Below, one piece after another: positions 8,653 to 15,690 of a stretch of 20,500 nt of DNA. This DNA comes from Rhizobiales bacterium CCH3-A5. GTDB taxonomy: Bacteria > Pseudomonadota > Alphaproteobacteria > Rhizobiales > Beijerinckiaceae. The stretch lies in the NCBI GenBank assembly GCA_001556025.1, contig LSIB01000040.1:1-20500 (forward strand), in the 5' to 3' direction. The notes below the pieces were generated by a model that worked only from the letters and a program-made list of their open reading frames with translations, was not told the DNA's origin and searched no databases. The position numbers and the translations under genes are program-made. Within the stretch, counting starts at the first letter, position 1; each line of letters opens with the position of its first letter.

Positions 8653-9846
8653 ATGACCCGCATTCTCGTCATCAGCCCCTCGGGGGAGGTCTACGACCAC
8701 GACAATGTGCGCTGGTACAAGCACGCCCAGATCGAGAACCACATCAACCACTACCATAATATCGGCGACGCCTTCGTTTTCGATTCCTCGCTGAAGCTCC
8801 TGAACTTCGAGACGCTGTCGGAGCTGCCGATCGCCCATGTCGACCCTGCCGCGATCGACAGGATCAATGCGGAGTACGACTACGTCTTCCTGCGCGGTTC
8901 GAACTATGTCCACGCGCAGATGAACTGGAGCAAGACGGCCGAGGTGCTGCGCCGGCTCAAGATACCGGTGATCGCCTTCGGCATCGGCGCGCAGGCTCCG
9001 GTCAGCGGCACGCTCGAGCTGAGCGACGACACGAAGACCGTGCTGCGGCTGATCGCGGATTCGACCGCATCGCTCGGCGTGCGCGGAGCCTACTCGGCGC
9101 AGGTGCTGAACGATCTTGGCATCCAGAACGTCCGTATCATCGGCTGCCCGACAGCCTTCCGCGCCAACAATCCCGACCTCGCCATCCGCCTGCCGGCGCT
9201 CGACCACGTGAAACGGGTCGGCGTGACGCTGCGGCGCGAAGTGTCGAAGACCTATGCGCAGGACATCCGGCGCTACCTCACCTTCCACCGTGACCTGGTG
9301 AAGGCGATGGCGGCGCGCTTCGACGTGACGCTGATGGCGCAGGGCGAGATCGAGGAGAAGAAGCTCGCGCTCGGAACGCCCGCCCAGAAGGACGAGGCGA
9401 TGGCCGCGCTGCGCCGGAACGAGTGGGCCACGACCTGGTATCTCGACGAGACGATGGAGGGGCTCTACCGCACGCGGATGTTCTATTCCGACGTGGTCGC
9501 GGAGTATGAGCGGCTGGTGCGCGGGCTCGACCTCGTGCTCGGCTACCGGCTGCACGGCAATCTGATGGCGCTCGCCAACGGTACGCCGTCGATCTACTTC
9601 ACCTATGACAGCCGCACCGTCGAATTCGCCGAGACCTTCCGGATCCCGAGCGTCGACGTCTTCTCCGGCCAGGACTTCCGGCTGGAGGAGTATTGGGATC
9701 AGGCGCGCTTCGACCGCTTCAACGTAGCCTACCGCGACGTCTACGACGCAATGAGCGCCTTCCTCAGCGAGAACAAGGTCGACCACAAGATGGCCGGGCC
9801 GGTGGCGGCGCAGGTCGCGGCCGAGCCGGAGAGGAAGGTCGCATGA
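8653..9846 (+). CDS. Polysaccharide pyruvyl transferase family protein, first paralog
   Basis: A 397-residue protein of the PS_pyruv_trans family, enzymes that transfer pyruvate from phosphoenolpyruvate onto sugar residues as ketals. Visible family features are the early NIGDAFVFDSSLKLL, FVFLRGSNY-like strand-loop DYVFLRGSNYVHA, GIGAQAP, ASLGVRGAYSAQVLNDLG near residue 142, IIGCPTAF near 163, and the C-terminal LGYRLHGNLMALANGTPSI near 296 followed by TYDSRT. A clear ribosome site (AAGGGAGAG) precedes the ATG at 8653, so this gene may be translated independently of the upstream block. The stop overlaps the next start (ATGA). A paralog lies at 11024. Pyruvylation would add negative charge to the surface glycan; the acceptor sugar is unknown. 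Confidence 0.88.
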   Translation: MTRILVISPSGEVYDHDNVRWYKHAQIENHINHYHNIGDAFVFDSSLKLLNFETLSELPIAHVDPAAIDRINAEYDYVFLRGSNYVHAQMNWSKTAEVLRRLKIPVIAFGIGAQAPVSGTLELSDDTKTVLRLIADSTASLGVRGAYSAQVLNDLGIQNVRIIGCPTAFRANNPDLAIRLPALDHVKRVGVTLRREVSKTYAQDIRRYLTFHRDLVKAMAARFDVTLMAQGEIEEKKLALGTPAQKDEAMAALRRNEWATTWYLDETMEGLYRTRMFYSDVVAEYERLVRGLDLVLGYRLHGNLMALANGTPSIYFTYDSRTVEFAETFRIPSVDVFSGQDFRLEEYWDQARFDRFNVAYRDVYDAMSAFLSENKVDHKMAGPVAAQVAAEPERKVA

Positions 9847-11027
9847 GCGCCCTCCTGGCCCGGCATGCGGCCTGGCTCGGGGCGGCGCTCTGGCTCGCGC
9901 TGCCCGGCCTTGCGCTCGCCCAGGCCCCCGGGTGGCGGCTCGAAGTCGCGCCCGACGCCCGCGAGGAAACCGTCTACGCCTGGTCGCGCGAGCGCTGCGA
10001 GGAGTGGCACATTCCCGATGCGCCGCTGCGCGCCTTCCGCGACGACAAGAACGCGGTCGTCGCCTTCGCCAGCCATCACCGCAACCGGGCGCTGCTCGGG
10101 CCGGGGCTCGACGCGATCGCCACAACCTGCTCGGTTTCGTTCCAGGCCAAGAACAGCCCCGACCCGAGCGAGTTCAGCGACATGAGCTGGATCGCCGCGA
10201 CCTGGACAGGCAATGGCCGCGACGTCTTCGCGCTGATGCATGACGAGTATCACGCCGACCGCCATGCCGGGGCCTGCCGCTTCAAGGACGGCATGGCCTG
10301 CTGGTACAATGTCGTCACCGCAGCGCGTTCGCGCGATAGTGGCCGGAGTTTCACGGTCGACGAGCCGCGCACGCTCGTCGCCGCGCCGGCGTTCCGGCAG
10401 GATGTCGGACAAGGTCGGCATCGCGGCTTCTTCAACCCGTCCAACATCGTCCGCGACGGCGACGCCTGGTATGCACTGATCGCGACGACCGGCGGCGAGG
10501 GCCAGAAAGGTGGCACCTGTCTGTTCCGCACGACCGAAATCGCGGACGCCGCGTCGTGGCGCGCCTTCGACGGCCAGGATTTTTCCGTACGCGCCGTCGA
10601 TCCCTATCGCGAAGACATCGCACAGGCCAGGCCATGCCAGCCGCTGAAGGTGCTGCCGACCACGGTCGGCTCGCTGACGAGGCACGAGGCGAGCGGGCGC
10701 TGGCTCGCGATCTTCCATCTCGGCCCCGACGCCGCGCAGAACATCGCCGGCGGGCGCGTCGCCTATAGCTGGTCCGACGATCTCAAACGCTGGTCTCCGC
10801 TGCGGACGCTGCTGATCCACCCGACGCTATGGAGCAGGAACTGCGGCGACAGCCTGCGCTATGCCTATGGCGCGCTCGCCGATCCAAACTCGACCTCGCG
10901 CAATTTCGAGACGACCGGCGACGAGCCCTTCCTGTTCATGACGAGGATGAAGGTCTCCGACTGCAAGGTCGGCCCCGAGCGCGACCTCGTCCGGCTGAAG
11001 ATCCGCATCGTGAGGGACACGCCATGA
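9843..11027 (+). CDS. Exported protein, possibly beta-propeller glycan-binding or glycosidase-like
   Basis: A 394-residue protein with a classic Sec signal peptide: a short start MSALLARHAAW, a hydrophobic core LGAALWLALPGLALA, and a probable cleavage after AQA near residue 28. The mature part is rich in aromatic residues and repeated beta segments such as MSWIAATWTGNG, FFNPSNIVRDGDAWYALIA, RWLAIFHLG and EPFLFMTRM. One segment, SRDSGRSF near residue 165, resembles the Asp-box of sialidase-like propellers. This suggests a five- or six-bladed propeller related to glycoside hydrolases of the GH32/GH43 type or a sialidase fold. I cannot identify catalytic residues with confidence. It overlaps both pyruvyl transferase genes by ATGA, so it probably processes or binds the pyruvylated glycan outside the cytoplasm. 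Confidence 0.75.
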   Translation: MSALLARHAAWLGAALWLALPGLALAQAPGWRLEVAPDAREETVYAWSRERCEEWHIPDAPLRAFRDDKNAVVAFASHHRNRALLGPGLDAIATTCSVSFQAKNSPDPSEFSDMSWIAATWTGNGRDVFALMHDEYHADRHAGACRFKDGMACWYNVVTAARSRDSGRSFTVDEPRTLVAAPAFRQDVGQGRHRGFFNPSNIVRDGDAWYALIATTGGEGQKGGTCLFRTTEIADAASWRAFDGQDFSVRAVDPYREDIAQARPCQPLKVLPTTVGSLTRHEASGRWLAIFHLGPDAAQNIAGGRVAYSWSDDLKRWSPLRTLLIHPTLWSRNCGDSLRYAYGALADPNSTSRNFETTGDEPFLFMTRMKVSDCKVGPERDLVRLKIRIVRDTP

Positions 11028-12484
11028 ACGCGCCCGTGCAGCAGCCCGACCTTGCGGGCTCGACCGCGCTCGCCACCAAGATCCTGCGCGCCACCGTCGA
11101 CGAGGTGGTGGTTTCCGTCGCCCGCATGCCCGATGGCGGTTGGCCGGCGCTGACGCTGCGGCTCGACGGGCAGGACTACGCCACCATCAACCCCGGCTGC
11201 GTGATCGCCCGCGATGCGACGGTCGCCGAGCTGACGATCCCGCTGCCTAAGCTGGCGCGAGGCGGGCCGCGCCAGGTCTCGGTCCGCGACGCCGCGACAG
11301 GAACGTTCGCTGCCGGCTCCGGGCTGCGGCCCATCGCAACCGGAACGAGGCTGCGGGCCCTGGTGATCTATCCCGCCGGCGAGGTCTACGAGCACGACAA
11401 GGTGCGCTGGTACCGCGCGCCGCTGGAGAAGCTGCTCGCCGACTATTTCAACATCGGCGACATGATCGTCTTCGACTCGACGCTGAAGCTTTTGCGTTAC
11501 GCCGAACTCGAGCCGATGAAGATCATGAACCCGAGCGACGCCGATATCGAGCGCTACGCCAGCGAGTTCGACTATGTCTTCGTGCGCGGCTCCAACTTCA
11601 TCCATGAGAAGATGGAGTGGTACCGCGCCGTCGAGGTGCTGGAGAAGGTGAAGCTCCCGGTCTACGCCATCGGCGTCGGCGCGCAGGCGAGCCAGGCGCG
11701 CGCGATCGCGCTGCCCGAAAGCTCGAAGCGGTTCTGGTCGCTGGTCGCCGATCGCTGCGCCTCGATCGGCGTGCGCGGGGCGTTCAGCGCCCAGACCCTG
11801 CACGAAAACGGCATCCGCAATGTCGATGTCGTCGGCTGCCCCTCGATCTTCCGGACGCGCAACCGCGATCTCGCGATCCGGGTCCCCGACCAGCGCGAGA
11901 TCCGGAAAGTCGCGTTCAGCCTGCGGCGCGAGGCGGATCACAGCTATACCGCGGACCCCGCCGCCTATCTGCGCAACCAGCGCGCGGCCCTGCTCAAGGT
12001 CGACCGGCAAAGCGAGATGGTGATGTCCTCCCATGGCGAGCAGGAGGAGAAGGCCTTCTTCCTGCGCGACGAGGCGGGAATGGAGAAAGCGGTCGCCGAA
12101 TTCGTCCGCACCGGCTGGTGGGATGGATCAGAAGACGCCGCGATGCGCCGGATCTACGAAAAGCAGCTCTTCAGCTTCTTCGATGTCGCGCGCTACGACG
12201 AGTTCGCCAGGAGCCAGGACCTCGCGGTCGGCTACCGCGTCCATGGCGTGCTGCCGGCGGTGGCCCATGGCGTGCCCGGCGTGCTCGTCGCCTATGACAC
12301 GCGCAGCCAGGAATTGGCCGAGACGCTGAAGATCCCGATCGTGCCGGAAGCCGCGCTCGCCGAGGGCGGCTGGCGCGCGGTCTACAAGGAAGCCGCGCTG
12401 AAGGCGCTCGCGATCTCCTACGCCGCCTCCTACGACCGCATGCGCGATTTCCTAGACCGCAACGGCGCACCGCACCGGATGTGA
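11024..12484 (+). CDS. Polysaccharide pyruvyl transferase family protein with N-terminal extension, second paralog
   Basis: A 486-residue protein. Residues about 113-486 are a pyruvyl transferase domain closely parallel to the gene at 8653. Shared landmarks are GEVYEHDKVRWY, NIGDMIVFDSTLKLL, DYVFVRGSNFIHEKMEW, GVGAQAS, SIGVRGAFSAQTL, VVGCPSIF and AVGYRVHGVLPAVAHGVPG near residue 401. Residues about 15-105 are an extra beta-rich extension (PALTLRLDGQDYATINPG and onward) absent from the first paralog, and look like a divergent copy of the cluster's 'GW' module. The start at 11024 follows from the ATGA overlap with the exported protein. It likely pyruvylates a different sugar position, or forms a pair with the first enzyme; both are inferences from duplication and context. 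Confidence 0.87.
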   Translation: MNAPVQQPDLAGSTALATKILRATVDEVVVSVARMPDGGWPALTLRLDGQDYATINPGCVIARDATVAELTIPLPKLARGGPRQVSVRDAATGTFAAGSGLRPIATGTRLRALVIYPAGEVYEHDKVRWYRAPLEKLLADYFNIGDMIVFDSTLKLLRYAELEPMKIMNPSDADIERYASEFDYVFVRGSNFIHEKMEWYRAVEVLEKVKLPVYAIGVGAQASQARAIALPESSKRFWSLVADRCASIGVRGAFSAQTLHENGIRNVDVVGCPSIFRTRNRDLAIRVPDQREIRKVAFSLRREADHSYTADPAAYLRNQRAALLKVDRQSEMVMSSHGEQEEKAFFLRDEAGMEKAVAEFVRTGWWDGSEDAAMRRIYEKQLFSFFDVARYDEFARSQDLAVGYRVHGVLPAVAHGVPGVLVAYDTRSQELAETLKIPIVPEAALAEGGWRAVYKEAALKALAISYAASYDRMRDFLDRNGAPHRM

Positions 12485-12503
12485 ACGGAAGAAGCCTGTC
12501 GCG

Positions 12504-13364
12504 ATGAAAAAAATTGCCGTCGTCACCATGCAGTACAATGAGGCGTTCTACGTCTCGCGCTGGATCGCCTATTACGCCGGGCTCGTCGGGCGCGAGAACC
12601 TCTATGTCGTCGATCACGACAGCGACGACGAGGTCCGCGCCATGCTGGACGGCGTCAGCACGGTGCGCTATCCGCGCTCGGCGCTGGACGACCAGGAACG
12701 CGCCCGCTTCGTCTCGAAATTCGTCTCGGCTCTGCTCGAGCTCTACGAGACGGTGATCTACACCGATTGCGACGAGTTCGTCAGCCACGACCCGCGCCGC
12801 TTCGGCAGCTTCGGCGACTGGCTCGACGCCACGGATTTCGACTATTCGACCTGCGTCGGCTTCAACGTGATGACGATGCTGGAGGAGGAGAACGCCGTTC
12901 TGCTCGAAGGCGAGGTGCTGGCCCAGCGCCGCCATGTCCGCTTCGTCTCGCCGATGTGCAAGACGCTGATCGTGCGCAAGCCGATCCGCTGGGGCGGTGG
13001 TTTTCACCACGCCAACCGGCCGCCGCGCTTCCACGGCGCTTACCTCTTTCACCTGAAGTACGCCGATCTGGCCGAGCGCATGCGCCGGCAGGCGCTGACG
13101 CGCGGGCTTGACTTCGCCCAGGCCGATCAGGGACACCACCAGCGCTCCAACGATCTCGATCTGATGAACGTCTATCGCTCCTTCGCCAAGCTCGACCGGC
13201 GCGACTGGGAGGATTCGGCGATCGACGCCTATTGCGACCAGTATCTCGGCCGCGTCACGCCGTCGGAACGCGGCGGCGAGGTCGGCACCATGTATGTCTC
13301 CCCGCTCGACATCGCGGCGACTGAGGCGATGCGGCTGCCCGAGAGCTTCCGCCACCTGTTCTAG
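12504..13364 (+). CDS. Glycosyltransferase family 2-like protein (Glyco_tranf_2_4 type)
   Basis: A 286-residue protein starting MKKIAVVTMQYNEAFYVSRW. This is followed by IAYYAGLVGRENLYVVDHDSDDE (residues about 22-44) and the metal-binding DxD as TDCDEFV near residue 87. The NE-x-x-Y/F...W start, VDHDS and DCDEF pattern is that of the Glyco_tranf_2_4/GT92-like group. A histidine-rich segment follows near residue 168 (GFHHANRPPRFHGAYLFHLKY), with the conserved HGAYLFHLKY late in the domain. A GGAAGAAG ribosome site precedes the ATG after a 19-base gap from the pyruvyl transferase. Soluble, with no membrane segment seen. It probably adds a sugar to the same glycan; specificity is unknown. Confidence 0.85.
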   Translation: MKKIAVVTMQYNEAFYVSRWIAYYAGLVGRENLYVVDHDSDDEVRAMLDGVSTVRYPRSALDDQERARFVSKFVSALLELYETVIYTDCDEFVSHDPRRFGSFGDWLDATDFDYSTCVGFNVMTMLEEENAVLLEGEVLAQRRHVRFVSPMCKTLIVRKPIRWGGGFHHANRPPRFHGAYLFHLKYADLAERMRRQALTRGLDFAQADQGHHQRSNDLDLMNVYRSFAKLDRRDWEDSAIDAYCDQYLGRVTPSERGGEVGTMYVSPLDIAATEAMRLPESFRHLF

Positions 13365-13445
13365 ACGAGGAGGTCCGCGGCTCGGGAGCCGGAACGGGCT
13401 TCCTATCGTCCGAGCGTCGGCGGCCAAATGGCAAGAGTCTGACCC

Positions 13446-14480
13446 ATGAGGATCGAATACGACGCAGGAACGGCGCTCGCGCTGATGCGCGGGAATCCGG
13501 TGCGCGGCTGGACCTCCGGCAAGCCCGGCCAGATGGCGAAGGACCGGCTGACCACCGGCCGGTTCCTCGGCCTCGACCACAAGCCGAAATTCGCGATCGA
13601 CCCGTCCTGGCCGATCTTCACCATGGGCTCCTGCTTTGCACGTGGCGTCGAGAACGTGCTGATCTCACGCGGCCTGCCATTGCTGCTCGACGGCCATGGC
13701 GTACCGGCCGAGCATTTCGAGAGCTGGAACGACGCCAGCGGGCGCGGCGGCGGGGCGGCCGCCGGCGAGCTCAGCCGGGGCGCACTGAACAAATATTCGG
13801 TGCGCTCGATGGCCCATGAGCTGAAGCGGGTGCTGCTCGGCGAAATCTATCCCGATGAGGGCCTGATCGAACTCGCGCCCGAGCAATGGTTCGACCCCCA
13901 TGCCAGCGGGCTCAGGCTGCTCGACCGCGAGACGGCCTTCGCCAACCGCAAGCGGCTGTGGGCGGCGACCGCCCGCATCAGGGAGGCGCGGATCTGTTTC
14001 CTGACGCTGGGGCTGACCGAGACCTGGCTCGACTCGCAGACCGGGCTCGCGATGAACGCCCATCCCGGCCCGGCTTGGCTGGCGCGGATGCCTGAGCGCT
14101 TCCGCTTCGTCGATTACGGCTATGACGCGACCTTGTCGGACATGCTGGAGATCGTCGAGCTGGTTCGGATGCATTGCCACCCCGAGATGCGCTTCATCGT
14201 CACCGTCTCGCCGGTGCCGCTCGGCGCGACCTTCAAGGACGCCGACGTGATCGTCGCCAACAGCGCCTCGAAATCGGTGCTGCGCGCCGTGGCGGAGGAG
14301 CTGTTCCGGCGCTTCGACTTCGTCGACTACTTTCCAAGCTACGAGTTGGTGCTGAACTCGCCGCGCGGGCTCGCCTTCGAGGACGACCAGCTCCATGTCG
14401 CGCGCGACATGGTGGCCGCCGTGATGAGCCGGTTCGAGGCCGCCTATCTGCAGGGCCCGCACCGATCGCAGGCGGCGTGA
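13446..14480 (+). CDS. GSCFA-domain protein (SGNH-esterase-like)
   Basis: A 344-residue protein named by its motif FTMGSCFARGVENVL near residue 60, the signature of the GSCFA family. The serine in GSC sits where SGNH hydrolases have their nucleophile. A central LTLGLTETWLD near residue 188 resembles the GxxND/E block, and FEDDQLHVARDMV near residue 315 offers a D-x-x-H pair typical of the SGNH catalytic dyad. This supports an esterase or acyl-transfer role on the glycan, for example removal or transfer of acetyl groups. That is inference from fold resemblance. No signal peptide is visible, so it likely acts in the cytoplasm. The gap to the upstream gene is 81 bp and contains a small 5-bp stem (13378-13391) with no T-run; the ribosome site is weak. 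It is the last gene of the glycan block. Confidence 0.85.
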   Translation: MRIEYDAGTALALMRGNPVRGWTSGKPGQMAKDRLTTGRFLGLDHKPKFAIDPSWPIFTMGSCFARGVENVLISRGLPLLLDGHGVPAEHFESWNDASGRGGGAAAGELSRGALNKYSVRSMAHELKRVLLGEIYPDEGLIELAPEQWFDPHASGLRLLDRETAFANRKRLWAATARIREARICFLTLGLTETWLDSQTGLAMNAHPGPAWLARMPERFRFVDYGYDATLSDMLEIVELVRMHCHPEMRFIVTVSPVPLGATFKDADVIVANSASKSVLRAVAEELFRRFDFVDYFPSYELVLNSPRGLAFEDDQLHVARDMVAAVMSRFEAAYLQGPHRSQAA

Positions 14481-14500
14481 CGCCGCCTTCCACACCAACG

Positions 14501-14529
14501 AAAAAAGCCGGCCCGCGAAGGCCGGCTTT
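14501..14529 (-). terminator. Rho-independent terminator for gcrA, possibly bidirectional
   Basis: The stem pairs 14504-14513 with 14520-14529 (10 bp, GC-rich) around a 6-base loop. Read on the - strand, the second arm runs into six T residues (GGCCGGCTTTTTTCG), an excellent terminator 25 bases after the gcrA stop. Read on the + strand it is followed by only three T residues, so it may weakly end the glycan operon too. Confidence 0.85.
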
Positions 14530-14553
14530 CCGCATGGTGGACGAAATGAAGCC

Positions 14554-15117
14554 TCAGACCCGCGCCACCGTGCGGCTGCGGTCGCGCCTGCGGTCGGCGG
14601 CGGGCTGGTAGGCGATGCGGGCATGATGGCTGCAGTAGGGCATGCCTGTCTGCGAGCGGCCGCCGCAGAAGCGGAACTCAGGGGTGGTCGGATCGCCCAT
14701 CGGCCAGCGGCACATGTATTCGCGCAGATCCATGATGGTGACGCGCTCGGAGAACGGCACCACCACATCCTCGGACAGGGCCGGCGTCGGCGCGACCTGC
14801 GGATCGGCCTCCGCATCGGGCTGAAACTGCGGCGCGAGCGCATTGGCGCCGCGCGTCATGCCGGCGCCATTGCCGCCACCCATCGGATGGCTGGGCGGGC
14901 GCATCGCCGGCTTGCGGGCCGGCGTGGCGCGGGGCGTGCCCGGCGTAGCCGTGCTCTTGGCGCGACCCGAGAGGCCGAGACGGTGGACCTTGCCGATGAC
15001 GGCGTTGCGCGTGACGCTGCCGAGTTCGCCGGCGATCTGGCTGGCGCTCAGCCCGTCGCTCCAGAGCTTCTTGAGAAGCTCGACGCGATCTTCGGTCCAT
15101 GCTCCGGCTTCGGTCAT
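14554..15117 (-). CDS. gcrA: GcrA family cell-cycle regulator
   Basis: A 187-residue protein. Its N-terminus reads WTEDRVELLKKLWSDGLSAS, then QIAGELG and TRNAVIGKVHRLGLSGR. This is the helix-turn-helix of GcrA, the alphaproteobacterial sigma70-associated factor that activates promoters carrying CcrM-methylated GANTC sites. The conserved C-terminal part is also present, with MCRWPMGDP, FRFCG and GMPYCSHHARIAY, which binds the RNA polymerase sigma factor. A low-complexity Ala/Pro/Thr linker lies between. Start 15117 (ATG) is preferred over the GTG at 15126 because an AGGTGAAG ribosome site sits a few bases upstream and family members begin close to the WTxxRVE motif. It is divergent from argD, and the shared spacer holds several GANTC sites, so autoregulation is plausible. 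Confidence 0.95.
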   Translation of the reverse strand: MTEAGAWTEDRVELLKKLWSDGLSASQIAGELGSVTRNAVIGKVHRLGLSGRAKSTATPGTPRATPARKPAMRPPSHPMGGGNGAGMTRGANALAPQFQPDAEADPQVAPTPALSEDVVVPFSERVTIMDLREYMCRWPMGDPTTPEFRFCGGRSQTGMPYCSHHARIAYQPAADRRRDRSRTVARV

Positions 15118-15298
15118 CGGCTTCACCTGCTGTTGTCGAGGCCAGCGCCTCGCGGGCCGGCTTTACGGGCGGATCGTGGCGGAATCCGATACCGGCGACG
15201 CCCGCTGGAAACGGGGCCGTGACAGCCGAAACTGACGGTAACCGGGGTGCGCCGCACGAGATGTCGTATCTGACGACTGAGACCATACAAGATGGCCG

Positions 15299-15399
15299 GA
15301 CTCGGCGACAAGAGTCCGCGAATCGGAATTCGGCTTTTCCCCAGGCAAAGCCGCAGGATCGGTCAAGGTGAATCTTTTCGGCAACGCTGACGTTGAGTC
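15299..15399. promoter_or_regulatory. Cluster of five GANTC (CcrM methylation/GcrA) sites
   Basis: GANTC occurs at 15299, 15312, 15320, 15370 and 15395, with a sixth at 15182. At this GC content roughly 0.3 sites would be expected per 100 bp by base composition. GANTC is the CcrM methylation target in alphaproteobacteria, and GcrA acts through methylated GANTC near promoters. The cluster lies between gcrA and the argD promoter, so it could tie either one to chromosome replication. The sites are seen directly; function is inferred. Confidence 0.65.
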
Positions 15400-15427
15400 A
15401 TCGGGGACCATGCGGATGGGGCTGGAA

Positions 15428-15456
15428 TTGACAGCGCCGGGGGCGTTCAGCATAGT
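15428..15456 (+). promoter_or_regulatory. Sigma70-like promoter for the arg leader/argD operon
   Basis: A perfect -35 TTGACA at 15428-15433, a 17-base spacer, and -10 CATAGT at 15451-15456 (4 of 6 to TATAAT). Six bases after the -10 is A15463, the first base of an ATG. Transcription is therefore predicted to start at or next to that start codon, making the first frame leaderless. Confidence 0.7.
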
Positions 15457-15462
15457 TCCCGC

Positions 15463-15585
15463 ATGCTGCCGCCCCGTTCGGGCGGCGCTTATGTTTTTGA
15501 AGGTGTTCGCGCCTTTCAGTCTTTCGGGATTTGGGTCATGCGGCTGGCGATGCGGCGAGAGGTTTCGACACGGCTGCGACGATGA
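15463..15585 (+). CDS. Candidate arginine-rich leader peptide (argD operon attenuator)
   Basis: A 40-codon reading frame beginning where transcription is predicted to start, with no room for a ribosome site, so it would be leaderless, as is known for trpL of Sinorhizobium. It starts MLPPRSGGAY and ends MRLAMRREVSTRLRR before TGA at 15583-15585. Eight of 40 residues are arginine, six of them in the last 14. This is the expected pattern for a leader peptide controlling an arginine operon by ribosome stalling. The middle uses AT-ending codons (TAT GTT TTT GAA GGT GTT), unlike neighbouring genes, so constraint may be on RNA structure. Codons 29-31 lie in a segment complementary to a site just upstream of argD. 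I recognise no named homolog; an alternative is a chance frame in GC-rich DNA. Confidence 0.5.
   Translation: MLPPRSGGAYVFEGVRAFQSFGIWVMRLAMRREVSTRLRR
15468..15486 (+). other. GC-rich hairpin at the 5' end of the argD leader RNA
   Basis: GCCGCCC (15468-15474) pairs with GGGCGGC (15480-15486) around a 5-base loop. A run of five T residues lies 8 bases beyond the stem, within the leader frame. It could be a pause hairpin that synchronises ribosome and polymerase, or a weak early terminator. Confidence 0.5.
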
Positions 15586-15671
15586 TGTCGCCGGCAGGTC
15601 GCATGCGATCGGCACGATGCCGTCCTTGCCCGCCTGCCTTAATCGACCAGTCCAGCTCCGCATCGCCTTTT
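15546..15671 (+). promoter_or_regulatory. Long-range complementary pair: putative attenuator helix before argD
   Basis: GGCGATGCGG at 15546-15555 is a perfect 10-base complement of CCGCATCGCC at 15658-15667, which is directly followed by TTTT. The left arm lies on leader codons 28-31, next to the tandem arginine codons 31-32. A ribosome stalled there would block the helix, while one that reached the stop codon would leave it free. Inner hairpins (15576-15580 with 15587-15591; 15610-15614 with 15618-15622) and a GGCAGG/CCTGCC pair (15593-15598 with 15633-15638) lie between. The right arm ends 10 bases before the argD ribosome site. The U-run is short, so control could be of termination or of translation. 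Confidence 0.45.
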
Positions 15672-15690
15672 CGTCACGAGGATCGCCTCC

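Larger units (their letters stand above)
15118..15690. other. Divergent gcrA-argD intergenic region
   Basis: This 573-bp spacer has no conventional protein gene. Six GANTC sites lie in it, five of them within 15299-15399. A 7-bp hairpin (15331-15337 with 15347-15353) sits among them. On the argD side there is a sigma70-like promoter, a short arginine-rich reading frame and a long-range complementary pair (each listed separately). I found no convincing -35/-10 pair for gcrA on the - strand. Confidence 0.8.

Noticed and set aside
13378..13391. Small inverted repeat between the genes at 12504 and 13446 as a terminator
   Set aside because: Only a 5-bp stem and no following T-run.
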